A DNA stretch of 38,333 nt from an uncultured Lachnospiraceae bacterium (GTDB taxonomy: Bacteria > Bacillota > Clostridia > Lachnospirales > Lachnospiraceae). The stretch spans positions 1 through 38,333 of the forward strand of contig CAMOUD010000009.1 in the NCBI GenBank assembly GCA_946626215.1. The letters are read 5' to 3'. Positions within the stretch are counted from its first letter, which is position 1; each line of letters starts with the position of its first letter. Positions 27,182-35,710 of the stretch are shown here, piece by piece. The notes beneath the pieces are model-generated. The model worked only from the letters and a program-made list of their open reading frames with translations. It ran no database searches and was not told the DNA's origin. A program made the position numbers and the translations under genes.

Positions 27182-28615
27182 ATGTCTCCACTTTCAGAAC
27201 AGAGAAACAGCATAGAGCAGGACTTCCTCAAGGACAGGATCCTTTTCTGCGGCAGCCGGATCAATTCCCTGCCCTACCGGATCTTTGTCCTCTACAAGGT
27301 CCTGATGGAACGGTACGCATCCGGAGGCAGAGCCTTTCTGCCGCCGGATGCGTCTGCTTCCTTTGATGAAGAGGGCCGGTTCTACCGGGCCCGCACAGAG
27401 TCAGGGGACCAGATCCTCACCAGGTCCGATACCCTCCTCTGGGTAAGCCGCTACCAGGATCCCGAGACCGGGGCCCGGTGCTTCCACCTGGGCATGAGCC
27501 ACAGGGCCGAGGACGCGGACAGTCCCTGGCGGGGCGTCCGGATCCGGATCCCCTATGACCAGACGGCCGCCCATACCTACCGGATCCTGGACCGGTTCCG
27601 CAGGGACAACCCCCACAAGTATGTCTTTCTCTCGTCCATGACCGCGGACCCTGATGACCGGCTCCTGCGGGACCTGATCTGGTCTCCTGCCTGCCCGGCC
27701 TGTCCCCGCTTTTCCGCCTGCACCCACGCCGTCTGCCCGGAGGACTCCGCCGCGGACAGCCTCCCCCCGGCCCTTTCCGAACGGAACCGGGAAAGGATGG
27801 CCCTGCTTGCGGAGGCGGCCGGAAAGACCGGTCTGGTGGCCGTGGTGGACCTGGAAATGCAGGACGACTATCCCATGCAGTTCGCGGGCCTTCTCCTTCG
27901 CTGGGACGGGACCTCCTACGTGCCGGACAGGGAGCTGAACATGTACATCAGCCTTCCGGCCGGCGTCAGGATCTCCCCCTATGTGGGCCGCCTGACCGGG
28001 ATCAGCCGGGACTATCTTCTTTCCCACGGGGTCCCCGAGGAAGAGGCGGCGCCGGAAATCGCCCGGTTCCTCTCGGAGGCGGATATCATCTGCGGCCAGA
28101 CCCCCGGCAAGGACTTTGAGCTCCTCCACCTGATCTATGAAAGGACCGGCCTCGGAAAGCCCGCCTGCCTGACCTCCGGAAGCTTCATCGACGTAGCCGT
28201 CCTGGTCCAGGCCCTCTACGACAACGCCCAGCTCATGTCCCTGGAAAAGGAGGCCTCCCTGATGGGCCTCAGGATCGGCCGCGGCAAGTACCACAACGCC
28301 GTAACGGACACCTCTGTCACCGGCGCCCTCTTTGCCAGGCTCTTCCCCCTCTTTGTCCTCTGCTACGGAAGGGCCCCTGTCTTTGATCTGACCATGACCC
28401 AGAAGACCCGGTCCTCCCTGATCCTGGAGCGCCTCCCCGGCAATACGCCCCCTTCCGAAAAGAAGAAGGAGGCCGGGCCTTCCGGAAAGCCTGCCGGAAA
28501 AGCCGCTTCCGGGATCCCCGCTCCCGGCTCCCGCCGGAAAAAGGGCCGGTCCGGAGGCTCTCAGGCCGGAAAAGAAGTCCGCCCCCGCCGCCAGACCATG
28601 CACAGATCCGGCTGA
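27182..28615 (+). CDS. DEDDh-family 3'-5' exonuclease domain protein with Cys cluster and basic tail
   Basis: ExoI VAVVDLEMQDDYPMQFAGLLL, ExoII ADIICGQTPGKDFELL, ExoIII KYHNAVTDTSVTGALF; CPACPRFSACTHAVC Cys cluster; Lys/Arg-rich C-terminus. ATG 27182 chosen. Confidence 0.82.
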   Translation: MSPLSEQRNSIEQDFLKDRILFCGSRINSLPYRIFVLYKVLMERYASGGRAFLPPDASASFDEEGRFYRARTESGDQILTRSDTLLWVSRYQDPETGARCFHLGMSHRAEDADSPWRGVRIRIPYDQTAAHTYRILDRFRRDNPHKYVFLSSMTADPDDRLLRDLIWSPACPACPRFSACTHAVCPEDSAADSLPPALSERNRERMALLAEAAGKTGLVAVVDLEMQDDYPMQFAGLLLRWDGTSYVPDRELNMYISLPAGVRISPYVGRLTGISRDYLLSHGVPEEEAAPEIARFLSEADIICGQTPGKDFELLHLIYERTGLGKPACLTSGSFIDVAVLVQALYDNAQLMSLEKEASLMGLRIGRGKYHNAVTDTSVTGALFARLFPLFVLCYGRAPVFDLTMTQKTRSSLILERLPGNTPPSEKKKEAGPSGKPAGKAASGIPAPGSRRKKGRSGGSQAGKEVRPRRQTMHRSG

Positions 28616-28725
28616 TGCCCTGAAAAAAAGACAGCTCCGGGAGGGGTCCCTGCCCGCCCCGGCTGTGGTATGATGAACAAAAGACCGATCTTTCAATGGT
28701 GCCGGCGAGGCAGAAAGGAGTTCCC

Positions 28726-29409
28726 ATGACCTTTGCCCTGTTTTTCGGGATCGTCCCTCCCATCCTTCTTCTTTACTATATCTGGACCCTGGACAAGGTG
28801 GAGCAGGAACCCATCGGACTGGTCCTCAAGACCTTTTTCTTCGGCATGCTGTCCGTCATCCCCGCCGTGGTCCTGGAGATCTTCGGCGGAGGCCTCCTCA
28901 GCTTTATCGGCGTCCCCTATGACACCTGGCTCTACTACGCCCTGGACTGCTTCCTGGTGGTCGCCTTTGCCGAGGAGTTTTCAAAGCGGATGATGGCCCG
29001 GTTCTCCATCTGGAACAACCCGGAATTCAACTACCGCTTCGACGCCGTCCTCTACCTGACTGCCTCCGCCCTGGGCTTTGCAGCCGCGGAGAACATCATG
29101 TACCTGATCGATTCCGATCTGGGCGGCGTTCTGGGAAGGCTCATTCCCGTCCACACCATCTGCGGCGTCTTCATGGGCTACTATCTGGGCTTTGCCAAGA
29201 CAGCGGAGCTGGACGGAGACCGGGAAGCCCTGAAGAAGTGGAACCGGCTCAGCCTCCTGGTCCCCATGCTGATCCACGGCTTCTATGACTTCACTCTTTC
29301 CACCGGCAGCATGGCCATGGTCCTGGTCAGCCTGCTGATGGTCGTCGTCCTGACCTTCCGGGCCTACCGGTCCATCAGGAAGGTGGCCGCCGAAGACAGG
29401 CCCCTCTGA
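28726..29409 (+). CDS. PrsW-family intramembrane metalloprotease
   Basis: AFAEEFSKRMMARF, ALGFAAAENIMYL, VHTICGVFMGYYLGFAK, LIHGFYDF; SD AGAAAGGAG before the ATG at 28726. Confidence 0.9.
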   Translation: MTFALFFGIVPPILLLYYIWTLDKVEQEPIGLVLKTFFFGMLSVIPAVVLEIFGGGLLSFIGVPYDTWLYYALDCFLVVAFAEEFSKRMMARFSIWNNPEFNYRFDAVLYLTASALGFAAAENIMYLIDSDLGGVLGRLIPVHTICGVFMGYYLGFAKTAELDGDREALKKWNRLSLLVPMLIHGFYDFTLSTGSMAMVLVSLLMVVVLTFRAYRSIRKVAAEDRPL

Positions 29410-29453
29410 AAAGAGATACAGACTATACAGGGACGCAGGACTTATAAGGATAC

Positions 29454-29483
29454 AAAAAAAGAGCTCATCCGAGCTCTTTTTTT
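29454..29483. terminator. Bidirectional intrinsic terminator between convergent genes
   Basis: AAAAAAA-GAGCTC-ATCC-GAGCTC-TTTTTTT. Confidence 0.9.
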
Positions 29484-29505
29484 ATCCGTCTGTCCCTGCC
29501 TCTTC

Positions 29506-29946
29506 TCACAGGGCCCGCAGGCACTCCTCTCCCATCATGGCCAGGATCATATCGGTCCTGTCCGCGTCATACTGCTTTTCCAGGCAGTAGACCAGGACCA
29601 TGTCCCGGCGGATCCTGGGGGAGAGGTCGGCGCAGTCCGCCAGCCGGAGGGCCCTGCGGGTCTCCTGAAGGGTCAGCCTTCCGGCCAGGGCCAGGCAGAG
29701 GACCTTGCTCCGTCCGGGCTTTTTGCTGCCCCGCATGATCTGGTAAAAGTAGGAAGGGTCCAGGCCGCTGCGCCGGATCAGGTCTGCCGTCCTGCATGCC
29801 TTTACCCCCTCCCTCTGTCTGTAGTATTCCGGGAAGCTTCCCGGAAGGCGGGATCCCTCGGCCCCTTCCAGGACCTTCTCCAGCTGGTCCTTGCCCTTTG
29901 CTCTGCCCAGCTCCCGCAGAAGCTCTTGTGTATCTTTTGCCTTCAT
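29506..29946 (-). CDS. HTH-like (XRE-type) small protein
   Basis: 146 aa; TADLIRRSGLDPSYFYQIMRGSKKPGRSKVLCLALAGRLTLQETRRALRLADCADLSPRIRRDMVLVYCLE. Confidence 0.78.
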   Translation of the reverse strand: MKAKDTQELLRELGRAKGKDQLEKVLEGAEGSRLPGSFPEYYRQREGVKACRTADLIRRSGLDPSYFYQIMRGSKKPGRSKVLCLALAGRLTLQETRRALRLADCADLSPRIRRDMVLVYCLEKQYDADRTDMILAMMGEECLRAL

Positions 29947-29993
29947 CTTACTTCCATGGTGCCCGGAAGGCGTTCCTTCAGCAGCTTCCTTTC

Positions 29994-31364
29994 CTATTTC
30001 TTTTCAGGATCCGGGAAAAAGACCTCGATCCGCGTCCCTTCTCCCATCCGGCTCTCCAGACGGATCAGGCCGCCGTGGAGCAGGACCCCGTGCTTGACGA
30101 TGGACAGGCCCAGGCCCGTGCCTCCGGTCGTCCTCGAATGGCTCTTGTCCACCCGGTAAAAGCGCTCGAAGATCCTCTCCTGTTCACTCTCCGGGATGCC
30201 GATGCCCGTATCCGTGACCCGGAGGGCTTTGCCGCCGGGCACAGGACCGGTCCAGACAGTGACGGATCCGCCCTTTTTGTTGTACTTGATGGCGTTCTCA
30301 GCCAGGTTGTAGATGATCTCCTCCAGGATCTGGCGGACCCCGCAGATCTCGCAGGCCTCTCCTTCGGCAGACAGTCTGACCCCGTTCTCCGCCGCTGCCG
30401 GCCGGAGGGTCTCCAGGGCCTCGGCGGCCAGGGCATGCAGGTCCACGGTCTCCGTTTCAGGCAGGGATCCCTCGTCCAGCCTGGACAGGCGGATGATGTC
30501 GTCGATCAGCTTGATCATCCGCTGGGCCTCCTTATAGATCCTGTCGGCGAACTCCTGCATGTCCTCCGCCCGGACCAGGCCGCTCTTCATGATCTCGGCA
30601 TAGCCGGAAATGGAGGTCAGGGGAGTCTTGAGCTCATGGGAAACGTTGGCGGAGAATTCCTTGCGCATGCCCGCCACCGCTTCCTTTTCCCGGTTCTGGG
30701 TATCGATCCTGCGGAGCAGGGGCCTGAGCTCTATGTAGAGATCGTTCCCCAGAGGCTCCTCCAGGTCCAGGCGGTTGATTGGGCCCACCAGGGACCGGAT
30801 CCTGACCCTGGTCACATACCAGCTGGCCATCAGGATGACCAGGACCAGGATGATCATGGCAGGCAGGAACCGCATGGCCATGAAAAAGACGGTCCGGGCC
30901 GGCCGGGAGGTCCGGAGGATGTTGCCGTCCTCCAGCCGCATGGCCGCGTAATACATTTCCGTGCCCAGGGAGTCGCTCTGGCGGATCTGGAAGCCCTTGC
31001 CCGACTCGATGGCCTCCTGGATCTCGGGCCGGTCCAGATGGTTCTCCATGGCAATGGATTTCTGGTCCGTATCGTAAAGGACGTTGCCGGCGGGATCGAT
31101 CAGGGTAAATCGGGTGTCCGGATCGGTCTCATCCAGGTTCTTGAGATACTCCTCTCCCGAGACATTGATGGCAGCCGCGATATATTCCGCCTGCTGGAAG
31201 ATCTCCTCCCTGAGGACCTGGGCCGACTGTCTGTAGATCAGATAGGTGGTCAGGCCGTAGGAAATCAGCATGGCCAGGACCAGGATCAGGGTCACGCTCT
31301 GCAGGAATTCATACTGGATGGACCGGGGCCGGCCCCCTCTCCCGGTCCTTTTCCCCTCAGCCAC
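29994..31364 (-). CDS. PhoR-like transmembrane sensor histidine kinase
   Basis: Two TM segments flanking a sensor region, VSHELKTPLTSISGY (H-box), NLAENAIKYN (N-box), DTGIGIP, TGGTGLGLSIVKH. Confidence 0.95.
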   Translation of the reverse strand: MAEGKRTGRGGRPRSIQYEFLQSVTLILVLAMLISYGLTTYLIYRQSAQVLREEIFQQAEYIAAAINVSGEEYLKNLDETDPDTRFTLIDPAGNVLYDTDQKSIAMENHLDRPEIQEAIESGKGFQIRQSDSLGTEMYYAAMRLEDGNILRTSRPARTVFFMAMRFLPAMIILVLVILMASWYVTRVRIRSLVGPINRLDLEEPLGNDLYIELRPLLRRIDTQNREKEAVAGMRKEFSANVSHELKTPLTSISGYAEIMKSGLVRAEDMQEFADRIYKEAQRMIKLIDDIIRLSRLDEGSLPETETVDLHALAAEALETLRPAAAENGVRLSAEGEACEICGVRQILEEIIYNLAENAIKYNKKGGSVTVWTGPVPGGKALRVTDTGIGIPESEQERIFERFYRVDKSHSRTTGGTGLGLSIVKHGVLLHGGLIRLESRMGEGTRIEVFFPDPEKK

Positions 31365-32040
31365 GGCTCCCGTCCGCGGCCCGGTAGCCTACGCCCCGGA
31401 CCGTCTCGATCAGGTCGCCCGCGCCTCCCAGCTTGGCCCGCAGGTTCCGGATATGGACGTCCACGGTCCGGGTCTCGCCGTTGAAGTCATAGCCCCAGAC
31501 CTTTTCCAGGAGATAGTCCCTGGTCAGGACCGCGCCCCGGCTGACTAAAAGCTCCCGGAGGAGCTGGTATTCCTTGAGGGTCAGGACCGCGGGCTTTCCG
31601 TCCACCAGGACGGTATGCTGCTGCTGGTCGATCCGGATCCCCGCCAGGGTGAGGACAGGCTGGTCGTCCTCCATCCGCCGGCTCCTTCGGAGGACCGCCC
31701 GGATCCTGGACAGAAGCTCCATCATGCCGAAGGGCTTGGTCACGTAGTCATCCGCTCCCAGGTCCAGAGACATGACCTTGTCATACTCGGAGCTTCTGGC
31801 CGTCAGCATGATGACAGGGATCCCGACGGTCCGTTCCGAGGCCCTGAGCCTCTTGAGGAGGTCGACGCCGGAAATGCCCGGCAGCATGATATCCATGAGG
31901 ACCAGTTCCGGGACCTGGTCCTTCACCGCCTCCAGAAAGGCGGCGCCTTCCGAAAAGCCCCGGGCCTCCCAGCCTGTGCTTTCCAGGGTATATATGATCA
32001 GTTCCCTGATATCTCCATCGTCTTCTACGCAGTAGATCAA
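31357..32040 (-). CDS. OmpR/PhoB-family response regulator
   Basis: MIYCVEDDGDIRELI, LVLMDIMLPGISG, GADDYVTKPFG, C-terminal wHTH (LTLKEYQLLRELLVSRGAVLTRDYLLEKVWGYDF...RTVDVHIRNLRAKLG). Confidence 0.95.
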   Translation of the reverse strand: MIYCVEDDGDIRELIIYTLESTGWEARGFSEGAAFLEAVKDQVPELVLMDIMLPGISGVDLLKRLRASERTVGIPVIMLTARSSEYDKVMSLDLGADDYVTKPFGMMELLSRIRAVLRRSRRMEDDQPVLTLAGIRIDQQQHTVLVDGKPAVLTLKEYQLLRELLVSRGAVLTRDYLLEKVWGYDFNGETRTVDVHIRNLRAKLGGAGDLIETVRGVGYRAADGSRG

Positions 32041-32066
32041 AGTCTTCTCCTTTCCCTCCGCGCGCC

Positions 32067-33992
32067 TTACTGCCCCAGGGGGATTTCCACCACCTGGGCC
32101 ATATGGATCAGACAGGTGTCGATCTGGGTCGAAATATCCTGGACCAGACGCTGGGTGATCTCTTCGTTCCGGTCGGTCCCCAGACTCCTGTAGAAGTCCG
32201 TTCGGATCTCTTCCCCGATTTTTTTCTTTCTGGATTCAAAGAGGCTCCTGGGCATGAGCTTCCTGACAGGGCCCGGTATATTGGCCTTCAGGAGCATGTC
32301 CTGCATCCGGTCCATGCCCAGAAGGAGGATCATCATGGAGATCACAGAGCCGGCCACCAGGCCGGGCAGGCCCTCCGCGATCAGGGCCACCCCGCTGCCT
32401 CCGCAGAAGAGGCTGATCAGGATGGAAATGATGGCGTCGATCATCCAGGTCATCTGTTCCACCGCGAATACGTCCCGGGCGTCCAGCCGGATATCGATGT
32501 CGGAAACAGACAGGTAGGAGGACAGGCTCATGGCCTTATAGGGGACCCCGTGACGGACGCAGATGGGGATGGTCTCCCTCTCCAGGGCGTAGGCCACCGG
32601 CCGGATCCAGGCGGAAACGGGCTTTGCCAGCAGTTCTCTGGCTTCGTCCGTCCGGAGCCAGGCCGCGATCTCCTCCTGGAGGACGTCGTTGATGTCGCAG
32701 AGTCGTTCGATCTGTCCATCCCGCCACCGGTCCACCACCGGAAGGACCACCTGGTCCAGGATGGGATCTGTCAGGATATCCACCGTCCGGCGGTAGAGAT
32801 CGTCGATCCTCTCCGCCACGATCTGCTCCACCCTGGTGGAGGCCCGGAGGTTCTCGATATCCTTCATGAATTCCCTGAGCTGCTCATCGATGGAGCCGCA
32901 CCAGGCCAGGCCCCGGCTGACAGAGAACTCAGGCTCCGCCCCGGTGATGATCACCGCGTCCGGGAAGGCCTCCTGGCACCACACGGGGATCTCCGGCATC
33001 CGGGACACGCCGCCGGTCAGGAAGATCAGGAAGGGCCCCTGGCCCTCGATGGAGCCCCGGACCTGGGCCAGGCTCTCGGTAAAGACCTGGCGGAAGGACC
33101 TTCCGCCCAGGGCCGCGGCAGGCCGGTTCAGGATCCGGTCCGCGATCTGCTCGTCCATCCGCAGGGTCAGGCGGAGCGGGAAGTCATAGCTGATCCGGAC
33201 CGTCTGGGTGCAGGCATGGTCCTTCCAGTAGTCCTCATCGGAAAAGTATTTCTCCTTGAGGCGGCGGGCCGCGAACTCGCAGTAGGACCTCCAGGGCTCG
33301 CTCTTTTCAAAGATCTCCCGGATCTTCTTTCCCTTCCGGGACTCGGCAAGGGCCTCCTCCAGGATCAGGGCGTCCAGGACGCCGCCGCCCAGAAAGACCT
33401 CGCCTCCTGTCTTGAGCTCCACCTCCCGGCCCCCGGCGATATAGGCAAAGTCCGTGGTGGAAGACCCGATGTCCACCACCAGGACCGGCTGGGACAGGAT
33501 GTCATAGCCCACCTGGAGGTGCTTGGACTGGCAGGCGCTGACCAGAGCTGCCCTGGACTCGGATATGATCCGGGTCGGAGGATAGCCCACCTTCTCGAAG
33601 ATCTGCCGGTACTGCTCCCTGGCCCTTTTATCCCATCCGGCGGGACAGCCGATGTAGAAGCAGCAGTCCTCGTTCTGGACCAGGGACCCGGTGGTATAGA
33701 GGTCGCCCAGGACGCCCGCCGCGAAGGTCCGGATCTCGGCCGCGCTGGTCCGGTCCGTCAGGAACCGGCTCTTGAAGCGCAGCTTCCTCTCCACGGCGTC
33801 CGGGTTGTAGCAGGCGGACTCGCCGATCAGCAGCTCGCCGCTGGTCAGTCTGGCATAGGCTGTGATAAAGCTTCTGGCGTCCCGGACCGTCAGGACCTCC
33901 GGGACCGCCCTGCTTCCTGCCTGCTCCTGTCTGGGCAGGACGGAGACCGCGCTTTCCGCGTCTCCCAGATCAAAACCGAAAAATCGTTCCAT
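32067..33992 (-). CDS. Hsp70/actin-like ATPase with C-terminal TM segment(s)
   Basis: FFGFDLGDAESAVSVL (phosphate 1-like), VVDIGSSTTDFAYIAGG (phosphate 2), FLTGGVSRMPEIP (adenosine motif); a C-terminal hydrophobic stretch (MIDAIISILISLFCGGSGVALIAEGLPGLVAGSVISMMILLLG) in place of a canonical substrate-binding domain. Confidence 0.85.
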   Translation of the reverse strand: MERFFGFDLGDAESAVSVLPRQEQAGSRAVPEVLTVRDARSFITAYARLTSGELLIGESACYNPDAVERKLRFKSRFLTDRTSAAEIRTFAAGVLGDLYTTGSLVQNEDCCFYIGCPAGWDKRAREQYRQIFEKVGYPPTRIISESRAALVSACQSKHLQVGYDILSQPVLVVDIGSSTTDFAYIAGGREVELKTGGEVFLGGGVLDALILEEALAESRKGKKIREIFEKSEPWRSYCEFAARRLKEKYFSDEDYWKDHACTQTVRISYDFPLRLTLRMDEQIADRILNRPAAALGGRSFRQVFTESLAQVRGSIEGQGPFLIFLTGGVSRMPEIPVWCQEAFPDAVIITGAEPEFSVSRGLAWCGSIDEQLREFMKDIENLRASTRVEQIVAERIDDLYRRTVDILTDPILDQVVLPVVDRWRDGQIERLCDINDVLQEEIAAWLRTDEARELLAKPVSAWIRPVAYALERETIPICVRHGVPYKAMSLSSYLSVSDIDIRLDARDVFAVEQMTWMIDAIISILISLFCGGSGVALIAEGLPGLVAGSVISMMILLLGMDRMQDMLLKANIPGPVRKLMPRSLFESRKKKIGEEIRTDFYRSLGTDRNEEITQRLVQDISTQIDTCLIHMAQVVEIPLGQ

Positions 33993-34016
33993 AGTCTTGC
34001 CTCGCTATGCTCTCGC

Positions 34017-34865
34017 TCAGCCGGCTGCCAGTCCCTTTTTGACGGGAACGCCGTCCCGGACCAGGGCGGGGCGAAGGGTGGCCTTCCCCCGTCCGGGCAT
34101 CCGGTCGAACCAGGCGGCATGCTCCGGCGTATAATTCACGGCTTCAATTCCTTTTTTATGCAGATAGAAGCGGATCTGGGCGTCCATCTCCGCGGCCCAG
34201 TCGGCCTCTGTCTCCGCGCACAGCTGTTCCAGAAGATCGGCCATGAGCTCGATCTCCTCCCGGTCCGCCTTGTCCAGCTCCGTCTGGTCTCCCGTATCCT
34301 CGGAAAGGCGCCGGGCCTCCTCCACGTTCCTGTCCACCACGGACAGAGCGTTCAGAAGGCAGTTGTAGATCCTCTCGGAGTCCGGCCGGACCTCATAGGT
34401 GACCGGGTCTCCCTTATGGGACCCGCCCGCGGCAGGTACGGACCGCCTTCCCGCGAAAAAGACCAGGAAAAGGCCCCCTGCCAGGAGAAGGACCGACAGG
34501 GGCAGGGCGGTCAGCATGGCTCCCCGTCCCAGCAGAGAGGGCAGCAGCAGGGCCGCCAGGCTCAGGGCGCCTCCGGCAGCGCCGGGCAGTACCGCCTCCT
34601 TTCCGGCAGGCTCCGCCTTTTTCTCATGCCGGTAGGCCAGGACCTCTCCGCTGCTGTCCACCAGGGGCAGGGCGGCCCTGAGGGTCTGGAGGGCGTAGAG
34701 GGTCTCCTCTCCGGCCCGGCCGGTCCCGTCCTTTTCATTGCACCGGTAAAGGATCCGGCTGACCTCCTCCTCCAGGACGGCGGCCGCCTCCGTTCCCGAG
34801 GCCGCGCCGGTCAGAGCATGGATCAGTCTGTCCCTGTCCTGTTCCAGCAGTTCTTTTGTTCCCAT
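34017..34865 (-). CDS. Uncharacterised protein with a central two-TM hairpin
   Basis: MGTKELLEQDRDRLIHALTG... start at 34865 with AGGAGGGG SD; hydrophobic EAVLPGAAGGALSLAALLLPSLLG / MLTALPLSVLLLAGGLFLVFFAG. Confidence 0.8.
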   Translation of the reverse strand: MGTKELLEQDRDRLIHALTGAASGTEAAAVLEEEVSRILYRCNEKDGTGRAGEETLYALQTLRAALPLVDSSGEVLAYRHEKKAEPAGKEAVLPGAAGGALSLAALLLPSLLGRGAMLTALPLSVLLLAGGLFLVFFAGRRSVPAAGGSHKGDPVTYEVRPDSERIYNCLLNALSVVDRNVEEARRLSEDTGDQTELDKADREEIELMADLLEQLCAETEADWAAEMDAQIRFYLHKKGIEAVNYTPEHAAWFDRMPGRGKATLRPALVRDGVPVKKGLAAG

Positions 34866-34936
34866 CTTCCCCTCCTGAAAAGAATCCATATATGTCCATG
34901 ATACCACCTGTCACCCGCCTCTTCCAGCAGAGCCTG

Positions 34937-35533
34937 TCAGGTCTCTGCGGCCTGGTTCAGAATCCCCCGGATCCCGTCCACGGAGATCTTCTCCGCCACC
35001 TTGATGAATTCCTCCAGGGAAATATCAGGCCGGACCGCCCAGGAGGAGAACATGGACAGGACTCCCGCCGCCAGGTAGTCCGCGCAGAGAAGGTAGCGGT
35101 AGGACTGGGCGTCATCGACGATGTGGTTCTCGTCTATGAACTTGCGGATGGTCAGGTCCTTGATCCCGGTCAGCAGGTGGGGCAGCATGCCGATCCTGTG
35201 CATCTCCTCATAGGTCTCCAGGTTCTCATGGATCATGGCGTCGATCTGGCTGAAGAACCAGACCGCGTCGAAGCCCTCCCAGGAAAAGGGCATGCTGTCC
35301 AGAAGGATCTGGTAGCGGTCCAGCATGTCCCGTTCATAGGAGCTGACCAGGTCCCCGATCCCCGAGTAATAGGTATAAAAGGTCTTGCGGTTGATATCGG
35401 CCCGCTCCGCCAGCTCCCGGACCGTGATCCTGGTCCAGTCCTTTTCCCTGGACAGCTCCTCAAAGGCCCTGCGGATGCTCTGCCGGGTCCGCCGGACCCG
35501 CCTGTCTCCCCGTTCTGTCTGTCTTTCTTCCAT
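34937..35533 (-). CDS. TetR/AcrR-family transcriptional regulator
   Basis: RRTRQSIRRAFEELSREKDWTRITVRELAERADINRKTFYTYYSGIGDLVSSYE. Confidence 0.92.
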   Translation of the reverse strand: MEERQTERGDRRVRRTRQSIRRAFEELSREKDWTRITVRELAERADINRKTFYTYYSGIGDLVSSYERDMLDRYQILLDSMPFSWEGFDAVWFFSQIDAMIHENLETYEEMHRIGMLPHLLTGIKDLTIRKFIDENHIVDDAQSYRYLLCADYLAAGVLSMFSSWAVRPDISLEEFIKVAEKISVDGIRGILNQAAET

Positions 35534-35573
35534 AATGATCTAATAATCTCCCTGTAAAAGCGGAAACAAAATG

Positions 35574-35605
35574 AGGACATCTGTTACTTAAGTATCATCT
35601 GTCCT
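35574..35605. promoter_or_regulatory. Candidate TetR operator (nested inverted repeat)
   Basis: AGGACA-tctgt-TACTTAAGTA-tcatc-TGTCCT. Outer arms and inner palindrome share the same centre (35589.5). Confidence 0.6.
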
Positions 35606-35615
35606 TTTTATGACC

Positions 35616-35644
35616 ATTGTACCGCTTTTTTTCATCCATTACAA
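35616..35644 (-). promoter_or_regulatory. Candidate promoter of the tetR operon
   Basis: Minus strand TTGTAA (35644-35639), 17-nt spacer, TACAAT (35621-35616). Confidence 0.5.
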
Positions 35645-35710
35645 TTTTGATTGACCGGCATGCCCGGACTGAACGAACAACGCGCTTTCTGAGAAAAGGA
35701 GTCCTGAAGA

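Noticed and set aside
32103-34901. 932-aa + strand ORF opposite the Hsp70-like and two-TM genes
   Set aside because: Spans two well-supported minus-strand genes; composition typical of antisense frames.
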